NCBI RefSeq assembly: GCF_008520305.1
Contig: NZ_ML703280.1
Location: 26,154-90,153 of the forward strand
DNA: 64,000 bases
Source: Mesorhizobium sp. SARCC-RB16n
GTDB taxonomy: Bacteria; Pseudomonadota; Alphaproteobacteria; Rhizobiales; Rhizobiaceae
Direction: 5' to 3'
In this document: piece after piece, positions 24,504-34,428 of the stretch
Numbering within the stretch: the stretch's first letter is position 1
Layout: each line of letters begins with the position of its first letter
Notes under the pieces: generated by a model
What the model saw: only the letters and a program-made list of their open reading frames with translations
Databases searched by the model: none
What the model was told of the DNA's origin: nothing
Program-made: the position numbers and the translations under genes

Positions 24504-26561
24504 ATGAAACCTTCCGATTTCCAGGCCGTTATGGCCGTTGTGGCAGATATCAAATCCAAACCGAGGCCGGCCGACGGCGCCAAACCAAACGGTGCCAGAA
24601 AGCCCCGCCGGCAGAAGGCGCCTGATGTCGAGGCCGCTTCCGAGGTCGTCGGCGAGTCCGCACCGCCGCCGGAGGCGGTGGAGACTGATCCGCAATTGAC
24701 CCCCGAACAGGCCGAGCAGGCGCGCAAGAAATATCTGCTGAAACGTTTCTGGATCAGCGCGCGCGGCTACTGGAGCCGGCGCGGCGACGGCCTCGCCTGG
24801 CCGTGCACGATCGGGCTCCTGATCCTGATCTGCGCCAATGTCGGCTTCCAGTACGGAATCAATGTCTGGAACCGCTCGATCTTCGACGCCATCGAAAAGC
24901 GTAATGCCCCGACCGTCTATTACCTGAGCGCCGTGTTCGTGCCACTGGTGCTTGGAAGCGTCAGCCTCGTCGTCGCGCAGGTCTATCTGCGCATGACCAT
25001 CCAGCGCCGCTGGCGCTCCTGGCTCACCACATCGGTCATCGGCCGCTGGCTCACCAACGGCCGCTACTACCAGCTCAATCTCGTCAGTGGCGATCACCAG
25101 AACCCGGAAGCCCGCATTGCCGAGGATCTGCGGATCGCCACTGAATCCCCCGTCGATTTCGTCTCCGGCGTCATCAATGCCTTCCTGGCGGCCTCGACCT
25201 TCATCGTCGTGCTGTGGACGATCGGCGGTGCGCTGACGCTGCCGATCGGCGGTGCGAACATCACCATTCCAGGCTTCCTCGTCATCACCGCGGTCATCTA
25301 TGCCGCCATCACGTCCACCTCGATGGTGGTCATCGGCCGGCATTTCGTCGAACTCTCCGAGCAGAAGAACCAGGCGGAAGCGGAATTTCGCTACACGCTG
25401 ACGCGCGTGCGCGAAAACGGCGAGAGCATCGCCTTGCTCGGCGGCGAGGAGGAGGAGCGCAGCGGCATCGACAGGACCTTCGCCGGCGTGCTGGGGCGTT
25501 GGGCGATGCTTGCGGGCCAGCACATGCGCACGGCGCTGGTCTCCCAGGGATCGAGCCTGTTCGCGCCGGTGGTGCCGGTGCTTTTGTGCGCGCCCAAATT
25601 CCTCGACGGCTCGATGTCGCTTGGGCAAGTCATGCAGGCGGCATCCGCGTTTGCCATCGTGCAGGGCGCGTTCGGATGGCTGGTCGACAATTACCCGCGT
25701 CTGGCCGACTGGAACGCCTCGGCACGGCGCATCGCCTCGCTGATGATGTCGCTCGACGGGCTCGAACGCGCCGAAGAGAGCGACGCGCTCGGACGCATCA
25801 GTCATGGCGAGACCAAAGACGATACGATGCTCAGCCTGAACAATCTCTCCGTGTCGCTCGACGACGGCACCGCCGTGGTCAAGGAAACCGAGGTCGTGGT
25901 CCAACCGGGCGAGCGGTTGCTGGTGGCCGGCGAATCCGGTTCGGGCAAGAGCACGCTGGTGCGGGCCATAGCGGGGCTGTGGCCGTGGGGCGGCGGCAGT
26001 GTCAATTTCCACCCCGACAGGCGCATGTTCATGCTGCCGCAGCGTCCCTACATTCCCTCGGGCACGCTGCGCCGGGCAGCAACCTATCCCGGCGCCGCGG
26101 ACGACTGGACGGTTCCGCAGATCAAGGCAGCCCTCGACAAGGTGGGGCTCGGTCATCTCGGCGACAAGATCGAGGAAGACGCGCCATGGGACCAGACCCT
26201 GTCGGGCGGCGAGAAGCAGCGGCTGGCCTTCGCGCGGCTCCTCCTGCACGCGCCCGATATCATCGTGCTGGATGAGGCGACGGCGGCACTCGATGACAAG
26301 AGCCAGGACAGGATGATGGAGACCATCATCCACGAATTGCCCGATGTCACCATCGTCAGCGTGGCGCACCGGGCCGAGCTGGAGGCCTTCCACAGCCGCA
26401 AGATCACGCTCGAGCGGCGCAAGGGCGGCGCCAAGCTCGTCAGCGATATCGATCTCGTTCCGCGCAAGCGCAGGGGCCTGCTCGGCCGCGCCTTGTGGGG
26501 TTCCGGCGCGCCGGCCGAAAGGCCGCGTGAGCACAATGGTACCGCCCATAAAAAGAATTGA
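24504..26561 (+). CDS. SbmA/BacA-like ABC transporter, fused membrane and ATPase domains
   Basis: A 685-residue half-transporter. A charged, Pro-rich cytosolic extension (1-80) precedes the ABC_membrane_2 domain (about 95-410, six helices; IGRWLTNGRYYQLNLVSGDH, NPEARIAEDLRIATESPVDF). The ATPase has Walker A GESGSGKST, signature LSGGEKQRLAFARLLL and Walker B IIVLDEATAALDD. This domain order resembles the BacA-related transporters that carry peptides, B12 or very-long-chain fatty acids. GGAGG precedes the ATG. In rhizobia BacA relatives matter for symbiosis, but this ATPase-bearing type is distinct from BacA itself. Substrate unknown. Confidence 0.88.
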   Translation: MKPSDFQAVMAVVADIKSKPRPADGAKPNGARKPRRQKAPDVEAASEVVGESAPPPEAVETDPQLTPEQAEQARKKYLLKRFWISARGYWSRRGDGLAWPCTIGLLILICANVGFQYGINVWNRSIFDAIEKRNAPTVYYLSAVFVPLVLGSVSLVVAQVYLRMTIQRRWRSWLTTSVIGRWLTNGRYYQLNLVSGDHQNPEARIAEDLRIATESPVDFVSGVINAFLAASTFIVVLWTIGGALTLPIGGANITIPGFLVITAVIYAAITSTSMVVIGRHFVELSEQKNQAEAEFRYTLTRVRENGESIALLGGEEEERSGIDRTFAGVLGRWAMLAGQHMRTALVSQGSSLFAPVVPVLLCAPKFLDGSMSLGQVMQAASAFAIVQGAFGWLVDNYPRLADWNASARRIASLMMSLDGLERAEESDALGRISHGETKDDTMLSLNNLSVSLDDGTAVVKETEVVVQPGERLLVAGESGSGKSTLVRAIAGLWPWGGGSVNFHPDRRMFMLPQRPYIPSGTLRRAATYPGAADDWTVPQIKAALDKVGLGHLGDKIEEDAPWDQTLSGGEKQRLAFARLLLHAPDIIVLDEATAALDDKSQDRMMETIIHELPDVTIVSVAHRAELEAFHSRKITLERRKGGAKLVSDIDLVPRKRRGLLGRALWGSGAPAERPREHNGTAHKKN

Positions 26562-26613
26562 CGGCCCTCAGGTGAGTTCTGCTTTTTCGCAAGGACGGCC
26601 CGGCGACTGTTCA

Positions 26614-27336
26614 TCAGGCGCGCAATTCCTCCCTATGCGCCTTCACCAGGTCGGCCATGCTGTCGAAGCGGAAGTCCACTTTCGGCATGTCGCCGGGATG
26701 CATCGTGGCGCCAAAACCCTGGTCGGCGTGCCGGCGATGGATCCAGCACGATGCGAGCCCCAGGCGGTTGGCGACAGTGTGATCATGGAACAGGCTCTCG
26801 GCGGTGTGTAGGACCTCCTTGTCGCCAATCCCGAGCGTCGCCAGCTTTTCGAGCATATAGTCGAAATTCCGGGGCGACGGCTTGTAGGAGCCGATGTCCT
26901 CTGCGGTGTAGATCGCATCGAAATCGACGTCGAGTTTCCTGTTGCTAAAGGAGAAGCTCGTGTTGTCGACGTTGGAGAGGATGACCAGCCTGTAGTGCTG
27001 CTTGAGGTATTGCAGGGCGGCGGCGGTGTCGGCGAAGGCCGGCCAGTCCTTCACGCTTTGGCCATAGGCGATGCATTCCTCCGGTGTGGCCACGACGCCC
27101 CATTCCTCGGCGAGCCGCTTGTAGACGACAGCCAGAAGGTCGCAGTAGCGTTTTTGCGGCGTCCAGTTCTGCTGGCTGGATTCGTGACGGGCGTGCGCCT
27201 GCAGGATCTCGTCTCGGCTCAGGCCGCGGTCGACCCGCGCGGTCAGCGGCCTCAGGGCTTCGATCATGCCGGTCTCCCAATCTATGAGGGTGCCGTAGCA
27301 GTCGAAGGTCAGGGCCTTGAAATCAGTCAGCTTCAT
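26614..27336 (-). CDS. Haloacid dehalogenase-like hydrolase, type II
   Basis: A 240-residue HAD enzyme. The nucleophile Asp12 lies in LTFDCYGTLIDWETG, the wording typical of type II 2-haloacid dehalogenases; motif II is VILSNVDNTSF, motif III Lys is in GSYKPSPRNFDYML. Type II enzymes hydrolyse (S)-2-haloacids to hydroxy acids, though many relatives are phosphatases. The ATG at 27336 opens MKLTDFKAL; eight codons upstream is another ATG. It is followed on the other side by the DMT exporter gene, 52 bases away on the same strand. Confidence 0.85.
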   Translation of the reverse strand: MKLTDFKALTFDCYGTLIDWETGMIEALRPLTARVDRGLSRDEILQAHARHESSQQNWTPQKRYCDLLAVVYKRLAEEWGVVATPEECIAYGQSVKDWPAFADTAAALQYLKQHYRLVILSNVDNTSFSFSNRKLDVDFDAIYTAEDIGSYKPSPRNFDYMLEKLATLGIGDKEVLHTAESLFHDHTVANRLGLASCWIHRRHADQGFGATMHPGDMPKVDFRFDSMADLVKAHREELRA

Positions 27337-27388
27337 GGGGTTCACTCTCTTGCGGTTCATCGTTTGGCCTGGTTTGCGTGGATCGCGG

Positions 27389-28327
27389 TCACTCCGCCGG
27401 TTGCCCGACGGGCTGGCCGACTGGGCGCAGACCTGCCTTCGATGCCGTGCCGCGTGGCGATGTCAGCCAGACGCCGAACAGCGTCACCGCAAGGCCGAGG
27501 AACATCGCCGCCGAAAGCGGCTCGCCGAAGAGCAGCCAGGCCCAGAGCATCGTCACCGGCGGGCTGAGATAGATCACGCTGCTGACCTGCGCGGCGCTGT
27601 AGAGGCGCAGGCTCACATAATAGACGCCGTAGCAGAAGAACGTCGAAAACAACACCAGCCAGGCGATGCCGAACTCGAAGCGGCCATCGAGAGGCGGCAT
27701 CAGCCCGCCGTTCCAACCGGCGCAGGCGGCAAAAAGGATCGCCGCCGTCAGGCATTGAACGCACAGGCTCTGGTGGATGGGCATGTCGATCGTGCCCATC
27801 CGCTTCTGCAGCACGGTCGCCAGGGCGAAGACCATCATGGAAGCGATGGTCACCATATACGCCCAGGCCGGCGCCGTCCCGAGGCTGAGGCTGTTCAGCG
27901 AGACGATCAGCACGCCCAGCACCCCGAGCGCCGTTCCGGTCCATTGCCTCGATGTCAGCCGGTGGCCCAGGATGGGCTGCGAAAGTGCCGCGATGGCGAG
28001 CGGGACAAGGTCCGAGATCAGCGCGACCAGGCCGGTCGGCACGCGCTGGCCGATGGCAAGCGCGAAGCCGCCGAGATAAAGGAACATCATCGCCACGCCG
28101 AACGCCATCTGCCGTATCAAGGCGCGTACGCCGATGCGCGGTCCGACCATGAGCGCGAAGGGCAGAAGGACCAGTCCCGACATCAAGGTCCGCCAGAACA
28201 GGACCAGCATGACGTCGGCGTTCTCGCTGGCGTAGCGGATGCCGACGAAGCCGGAACTCCAGCTGACGACCAGCGCGGCCGCCATCAGCGGCCAGACCAG
28301 GCGATGGGACGGTTTCGGGAGGGTCAT
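27389..28327 (-). CDS. EamA-family (DMT) transporter
   Basis: A 312-residue inner-membrane protein with ten predicted helices in two EamA repeats (about 10-145 and 160-295; VSWSSGFVGIRYASENADVM, LLFGEPLSAAMFLGLAVTLF). Such proteins export metabolites or amino acids. The ATG at 28327 is preceded by GAAGAGA. It is divergent from the LysR gene, whose likely operator lies between them, and upstream of the haloacid dehalogenase gene on the same strand, so the two may share a transcript. Confidence 0.85.
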   Translation of the reverse strand: MTLPKPSHRLVWPLMAAALVVSWSSGFVGIRYASENADVMLVLFWRTLMSGLVLLPFALMVGPRIGVRALIRQMAFGVAMMFLYLGGFALAIGQRVPTGLVALISDLVPLAIAALSQPILGHRLTSRQWTGTALGVLGVLIVSLNSLSLGTAPAWAYMVTIASMMVFALATVLQKRMGTIDMPIHQSLCVQCLTAAILFAACAGWNGGLMPPLDGRFEFGIAWLVLFSTFFCYGVYYVSLRLYSAAQVSSVIYLSPPVTMLWAWLLFGEPLSAAMFLGLAVTLFGVWLTSPRGTASKAGLRPVGQPVGQPAE

Positions 28328-28427
28328 GCGGTCTCTTCGTTGAAGCGGCGCCGGGCTCCACAAGCGGATCACGGCCAATCCCGGGTGCGGACTTATGGCG
28401 ACCTGCATTCGCTTTTGCACATGACAA

Positions 28428-28448
28428 ATTTCGATGCATCCATGAAAT
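28428..28448. promoter_or_regulatory. Putative LysR-type operator
   Basis: ATTTC (28428-28432), eleven bases, GAAAT (28444-28448): a perfect five-base inverted repeat that fits the T-N11-A rule for LysR binding. It lies between the divergent EamA and LysR genes. A further GAAAT occurs eight bases to the right. Confidence 0.5.
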
Positions 28449-28536
28449 AGCCACGAAATCTGGCATATTCATTTGCCTGAAAACCGGTTCCGCGCCAGCA
28501 CCTGGAGCGCCGCTTTCGTTTCAAACGAGGATTGTC

Positions 28537-29427
28537 ATGGCTGGAGTGATGAGCCGCCGCCTGGATGTCGATGCCTTGCGGGCGATGGTGGCAATCGAGA
28601 AGCATGGCGGCGTCACGCGCGCCGCCGAGATGCTGGGCTTGTCGCAGTCGGCCGTCAGCCACAAGATCAGGCGGCTGGAAGCGAGCCTCGACTGCGAAAT
28701 CCTCAGCCGCAAGGCCAATGCGCCGATGTTCACCAGTTCAGGGCAGGACCTTCTGGGCTATGCCAGGCGCATCCTGGGCATCCATGACGAGGCGATCCTG
28801 AGCCTGTCGAAAAGCACGCTGCAGGGCAAGATCGCGTTGGGGATGACCGAGGATACGACCTGCACGGACCTTTCGCGCATCCTTGGCCGGTTTCGCCGGC
28901 TCCACCCCGAGGTCAGCGTGCGCACGCAAGTGCGCATGAGCCTTGCCTTGCAGAAGCTGCTGGGCGAGGGCGCGCTCGATGCGGCCATCATCCAGGTGTT
29001 CCAGCACGAGGTCCGGCCCACCGATATCCTGCTCTTCCGCGAGAGCCTGCATTGGGTGAAGTCGCCCGAACTGACCCTGGCGAAAGGGGACCCGGTGCCG
29101 TTCCTGTCCTTCGACGACAACTGCTTCTATCGCCGTTGGGGCCTCGATGTCGGCCAGGACGAGGGAACGGTGTTCGAGATCGTGTTCGAATGCTCGAGTG
29201 CCGCCGGCATCATCGCCGGCGTGACGTCCGGGCTCGGCGTCGCGCTGCTCAGCCAGCGGCACCTGCAACCCGGCATGGAGATCGTCGACAAGCAGTTCCC
29301 CAAGCCCCCGGACCTCGCCTACGTCATCCGCCGCGCCCGCAACGCCCGCAACCCCGCGCTGGAAACGCTGGTGAGGGAGATCGAGGCCGAGGTGAGGCGC
29401 CACGGGGCGCTGCAGATCGCGGTGTGA
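28537..29427 (+). CDS. LysR-family transcriptional regulator
   Basis: A 296-residue LysR protein: HTH at about 9-65 (IEKHGGVTRAAEMLGLSQSA, VSHKIRRLEASLDCEILSRK) and effector-binding domain (about 92-290). GAGG seven bases upstream supports the ATG. Divergent orientation and the ATTTC-N11-GAAAT site in between indicate control of the EamA exporter and of its own gene. Confidence 0.87.
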   Translation: MAGVMSRRLDVDALRAMVAIEKHGGVTRAAEMLGLSQSAVSHKIRRLEASLDCEILSRKANAPMFTSSGQDLLGYARRILGIHDEAILSLSKSTLQGKIALGMTEDTTCTDLSRILGRFRRLHPEVSVRTQVRMSLALQKLLGEGALDAAIIQVFQHEVRPTDILLFRESLHWVKSPELTLAKGDPVPFLSFDDNCFYRRWGLDVGQDEGTVFEIVFECSSAAGIIAGVTSGLGVALLSQRHLQPGMEIVDKQFPKPPDLAYVIRRARNARNPALETLVREIEAEVRRHGALQIAV

Positions 29428-29755
29428 GGGATGGCGGATTGGGGTGGCCTGGGCGTTCTGGATTCAAGAAAATCTCGTTTTCTCCGTCCTTAAGCCGATC
29501 AATGCTAGACGTTTGCTTTGCGCCGCATCCACGCCGTGCGCGGTGTCAATCGCTGATCCGAGCCGTCGGCGAAACGGGAGCGTGACGCCTCAGCGCTTTG
29601 TCCGCCCCGCCTCGGTCAATCCGAACGCAATAGCCCGCTTCCTGCGGTGGCGGCCTTTTGGATCTCACACCGCAGCGGCTGGGAGGGGGTGCGGAACGCA
29701 AGGAACGAGTGAGCCAGCGTTCGCGTTATTTAACGTCGAACTAATGGAGGTAACC
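29428..29755. other. Intergenic region, no gene seen
   Basis: About 330 bases before the Tyr/His-rich protein. Towards the end (29690-29755) it becomes AT-richer and holds the GGAGG ribosome site. No promoter pair, operator or hairpin stands out. Confidence 0.35.
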
Positions 29756-30043
29756 GTGAGAAAGCTGATATTGGCGTCTGTGCTCGCGCTTGCTGCGACG
29801 GCCGCTGTGACTTCACCAACCAAGGCGCAATTTCTGTTCTCACCGTTCGGTGGTTTTGGTGGTTTCGGAGGCCCGCCATTCCCCTACCGGCCCTATTACA
29901 ACCCGTATTACGGCCCGTACTACGACCCGTATTACCAGCCATATCGACCGTACTACCGATACCACCGCAGGTATTATCACCGGTACTACTACCCGCACCG
30001 GTATTATCACCACAGGCGCCATCACAGGCACCACTATCGATAG
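29756..30043 (+). CDS. Secreted Tyr/His/Arg-rich low-complexity protein
   Basis: A 95-residue product from a GTG start, with GGAGGTAACC placed just right; an ATG four codons earlier overlaps that ribosome site and is unlikely. The signal peptide is MRKLILASVLALAATAAVTS to KA. After a Gly-Phe turn the mature chain is built of PYY units (PYYNPYYGPYYDPYYQPYRP) and then a Tyr-Arg-His tail ending HHRRHHRHHYR. Such composition suggests metal binding, polyanion binding or oxidative cross-linking at the cell surface, but no domain supports any of these. Confidence 0.7.
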   Translation: MRKLILASVLALAATAAVTSPTKAQFLFSPFGGFGGFGGPPFPYRPYYNPYYGPYYDPYYQPYRPYYRYHRRYYHRYYYPHRYYHHRRHHRHHYR

Positions 30044-30130
30044 CTACGGTTGAGCCGTTGGTCAGATCGACGATCCCTGTCAGGCGCGTGGACGGGGTAA
30101 GGAGGTCAAGCCCTTCTATTTACCCGCTCA

Positions 30131-30310
30131 TCATCTGGCGCGGTTCTTCGTTGACGGCTGCGATCTGTCCACGTCTTTCGATCCGTGGGCTGCTTTGACC
30201 AACCGATCCAGCACTGGGGAATCTTTCAAATCTCGATAGGGCGTCAGGTCGAGGTCGTGAGGGACGGCTTTCACCTTCTCCTCGTCGATGGGCTTCTCGT
30301 TGCTCTTCAT
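30131..30310 (-). CDS. Short hypothetical protein, coupled to the upstream gene
   Basis: A 59-residue charged, hydrophilic protein (MKSNEKPIDEEKVKAVPHDL, later LVKAAHGSKDVDRSQPS). Its ATG overlaps the TGA stop of the upstream gene by one base, which strongly suggests translational coupling. No family recognised. An in-frame ATG seven codons earlier lies inside the preceding gene. Confidence 0.6.
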   Translation of the reverse strand: MKSNEKPIDEEKVKAVPHDLDLTPYRDLKDSPVLDRLVKAAHGSKDVDRSQPSTKNRAR

Positions 30311-30669
30311 CAGGGCTGGTAGGCCTGCCATGAAACACCGGCTGCGCGGACGGCATCCCGCTCCGTCCGAAGCGCTATTTGGTGGGCATGCAGATAGTGA
30401 AGTCGCAATTTGTCCAAGAGCGATTTCTCGACCACCTCATGCGTGAGCAAAAAGGGCGCAAGCCTTACCGCCCGGCCCTGCGACGCCATGGATCGCGGTA
30501 AGTGGCGGTCGATATAGACGGTTCGCCCATCCTCGCTGTAACCGGCAAGATAAGGGATATCGAAGTCGTGGTTCACCTCGATCCGCCGCTGCAAGGCAAG
30601 CACGACGTCTGCGAGGACGGCATTGTCCACATCTTCGGATTTGTGGCGGGCTTCGTCCTCGAGTCTCAT
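30310..30669 (-). CDS. Hypothetical protein with HExxE motif
   Basis: A cytosolic protein of about 119 residues. YSEDGRTVYIDRHLP is followed by FLLTHEVVEKSLLDKLRLHY and LHAHQIALRTERDAVR, then a terminal GVSWQAYQP. The His-Glu-x-x-Glu cluster and the following Tyr-x-x-Ala-His look like a possible metal site, but no peptidase family is assigned. Similar short proteins of unknown role are frequent in rhizobia. The start at 30669 is the best available ATG, with no strong ribosome site; the frame is open further upstream. Confidence 0.55.
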   Translation of the reverse strand: MRLEDEARHKSEDVDNAVLADVVLALQRRIEVNHDFDIPYLAGYSEDGRTVYIDRHLPRSMASQGRAVRLAPFLLTHEVVEKSLLDKLRLHYLHAHQIALRTERDAVRAAGVSWQAYQP

Positions 30670-30986
30670 CAGCAGCAACCCGGCCCAGACGGCCGCTTGC
30701 GCCTCATATCGGCCGCTAAGGGCCGCTTGCCGCTTCCGAAAGCAGACGTCGCCAGCGCCTCCCGCTGAGGTCGTGGTCGCGGTCGGACCGCCTGCGCGGG
30801 GTGAATATCGCAGACGGCCCGTATCATTCGCCCGAAGGTTAAGCCGGTCAGATCTGAGATCGCGGCGCAATTATAAGTGCGGCGATCCGGCGGCATGCTG
30901 AAAGAAATCTATCGCGCAATGCTGTGGTTCCGCTCCGCTTGCCTTGTCGGCGGGCAGTTGGCCACACGGGTCAAAGATTTCGGTTC
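30670..30986. other. Intergenic region downstream of groEL
   Basis: Roughly 317 bases between the groEL stop and the HExxE gene. The part next to that gene may belong to its 5' end if an upstream GTG start is used. No T-tailed hairpin typical of a terminator was found after groEL. Confidence 0.35.
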
Positions 30987-32994
<2,008 letters not shown>

Positions 32995-33050
32995 GGGGAC
33001 TCTTTTCTGGGGCCGGCATGATGGCGACCGCGCCCTGTCTATTAGACGCT

Positions 33051-33077
33051 TTGGCAGTCGATAGATAGCAGTGCCAA
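33051..33077. promoter_or_regulatory. Degenerate CIRCE element (HrcA operator)
   Basis: TTGGCAGTC (33051-33059), nine bases, CAGTGCCAA (33069-33077). This is the CIRCE layout of two nine-base arms around nine bases, with the arms differing from the consensus TTAGCACTC at a few positions; seven to eight of nine bases still pair. It lies 57 bases upstream of groES. CIRCE is bound by the repressor HrcA, which is not encoded in the window. Confidence 0.75.
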
Positions 33078-33078
33078 A

Positions 33079-33108
33079 AAGTTATTGATGGGCCGCGCCT
33101 AAATTCAA
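33079..33108 (-). promoter_or_regulatory. Possible promoter of groESL
   Basis: On the minus strand TTGAAT (33108-33103) and TAACTT (33084-33079) are 18 bases apart, and the CIRCE element starts immediately downstream, where a repressor would block the start site. The boxes are weak, and a heat-shock sigma factor type of promoter is not excluded. Confidence 0.35.
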
Positions 33109-33270
33109 AAGGAATTTTTTTGCAGTCTCGCCCAGCCGTATCGGCTGATATGCAAATATTTCAAATTTGAATTTATCGTTCTAGCTACCTATTTTATGGC
33201 GGCCTTCCTTTTAGCATTTCCATTCACCAGCGGGAGAATTTGCCGATGGCCGAAACCAACCCCGAATATC

Positions 33271-33540
33271 ATGGAAAAAGCGGAAGCCCGTTTTGCAGAC
33301 AAGCAGAAGAAGACTACTCAGCGCAACAAGGCGACCGCCGAGTACATGTCCGAAGCAAAGCTCAGGGAGCGCAAGACAGCGAGGCTCAGGGACTTGCGGC
33401 TGGCCAAGCAAGAGACCGATCGCATAGCGGGGTCCTTTAGTTCGACCCCGAAGAAGAAACTGCCAACGCGGGCCATCAAGCGGCGGCAACGGAGGTATAG
33501 TGATGAGCCTGACATTTCCCAATACCAGCCGCAGTTATGA
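33271..33540 (+). CDS. Small basic coiled protein, unknown function; start possibly frameshifted
   Basis: An 89-residue charged helical protein (MEKAEARFADKQKKTTQRNK; RERKTARLRDLRLAKQE). The ATG at 33271 has no ribosome site. A better start, ATG 33246 with GGGAGA upstream, is in another frame, while the bases just before 33271 translate in the coding frame as WPKPTPNI, which looks like the true beginning of the protein. One extra base near 33249 would explain this. The last 38 bases overlap the DUF1488 gene. Confidence 0.5.
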   Translation: MEKAEARFADKQKKTTQRNKATAEYMSEAKLRERKTARLRDLRLAKQETDRIAGSFSSTPKKKLPTRAIKRRQRRYSDEPDISQYQPQL

Positions 33541-33769
33541 CGAGGCGGGCAAGCGCATCCGCTTCGTCGGCCATGACGGCATGTTCCAGATTTCCTTTTC
33601 GGTTGCTGCCGACGCCATGTCGAAGATCAATCCGGAAACCGCTGCCGACGAGGCCGGCTACCTCGCCGCCTTCGACATCGCGAGCAATGCAATCCATGTC
33701 GTGGCGGCAAAAGCCTACGACCGCACCCGCAGAAGCATGTATGTGCTGACTGCCGCCGATTTTGGATAA
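33503..33769 (+). CDS. DUF1488 family protein
   Basis: An 88-residue protein: MSLTFPNTSRSYDEAGKRIR, then RFVGHDGMFQISFSVAADAM, AAFDIASNAIHVVAAKAYD. This is the compact DUF1488 form, of unknown function and common in rhizobia. GGAGG seven bases before the ATG fixes the start; a GTG one codon upstream is possible. It overlaps the end of the preceding gene. Confidence 0.8.
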   Translation: MSLTFPNTSRSYDEAGKRIRFVGHDGMFQISFSVAADAMSKINPETAADEAGYLAAFDIASNAIHVVAAKAYDRTRRSMYVLTAADFG

Positions 33770-33782
33770 GCGCGTCGAGGCA

Positions 33783-33974
33783 TCATGATTTGCGTTCGGC
33801 CTTTTCCCGTCGCTTGATGTCGCGAACATTCATCTGAACGACCATGGCATCCGCATCGCGCGTGTCCATGCCGACCATGATCCGCTGTTTCACCACGGCG
33901 GGCTCGCCGGTGAAAACGTCGAAAATTGTCCAGCTGTGCGGGTGTTCCATTCGCAGTGCATAACGGTTTGCCAT
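33783..33974 (-). CDS. Short hypothetical protein
   Basis: A 63-residue protein: MANRYALRMEHPHSWTIFDV, FTGEPAVVKQRIMVGMDTRD, and a basic end RDIKRREKAERKS. Its middle has the alternating pattern of a small beta fold. GAAAGG precedes the ATG. Unknown family. Same strand as the next four short genes. Confidence 0.65.
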   Translation of the reverse strand: MANRYALRMEHPHSWTIFDVFTGEPAVVKQRIMVGMDTRDADAMVVQMNVRDIKRREKAERKS

Positions 33975-33984
33975 TGGGTGCCTT

Positions 33985-34209
33985 TCAGATGCTGACCGGA
34001 TACGCACCATCGGCCGGGCCGACATAAAGCTCGCTGCCGTTCTCGTCGCAGATGCGCAAACGATCGGGAATCTGCGGCATGGCCAACGTGTGGAACAGCG
34101 CAGCCGCGCTCTGCAGCGCGGCGCGCAGGTTTGGCGCCTCCAGCGACACCTTGTCGAGCGTGGCTTCGTCGGCATTGCGCGATCGGTAGAACTCGATGAG
34201 GAAGTTCAA
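33985..34209 (-). CDS. Short hypothetical protein, TTG start
   Basis: A 74-residue protein: MNFLIEFYRSRNADEATLDK, ALQSAAALFHTLAMPQIPDR, CDENGSELYVGPADGAYPVS. The start is TTG, supported by GGAGG five bases upstream. A helical first half followed by beta strands. It resembles short stress-region proteins of rhizobia; family not known. Ten bases upstream of the preceding gene, so they are probably co-transcribed. Confidence 0.65.
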   Translation of the reverse strand: MNFLIEFYRSRNADEATLDKVSLEAPNLRAALQSAAALFHTLAMPQIPDRLRICDENGSELYVGPADGAYPVSI

Positions 34210-34253
34210 GCACGCCTCCGTGCGGTTAGGGCAGGTGTCTGGCGCCCGTGACT

Positions 34254-34385
34254 TCAGCCCTTGGACTTCAGGCCGGCTTGCGCCTGCTTGACGGCCGAAC
34301 CGAACGGCGAGGCCGGCTTGGCCACCACCTTGTCCTTCTTGGGCTTGCGTGTCTCGCGGTTGCTACGCTGTTGACCCTTGGCCAT
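34254..34385 (-). CDS. 43-residue basic protein
   Basis: MAKGQQRSNRETRKPKKDKV, then KPASPFGSAVKQAQAGLKSK. Strongly basic, with GGATGGAAG before the ATG. The opening is that of a small conserved rhizobial protein of unknown role; a nucleic-acid contact is plausible from charge only. It had to be found by reading the strand directly because of its length. Confidence 0.65.
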   Translation of the reverse strand: MAKGQQRSNRETRKPKKDKVVAKPASPFGSAVKQAQAGLKSKG

Positions 34386-34428
34386 CTTCCATCCTTCGTT
34401 GTGTTTGGTGCCGGCGATTCAAGCGGAC

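Noticed and set aside
24207-26549. 780-codon open frame antisense to the SbmA/BacA-like transporter
   Set aside because: The plus strand has Walker A, signature and Walker B motifs; the minus frame has only shadow composition.
29870-30040. Short tandem repeats (TAC/TAT-rich) considered as CRISPR-like or minisatellite DNA
   Set aside because: The repeats are codons of the Tyr/His-rich protein, with no spacers and with preserved reading frame and ribosome site.
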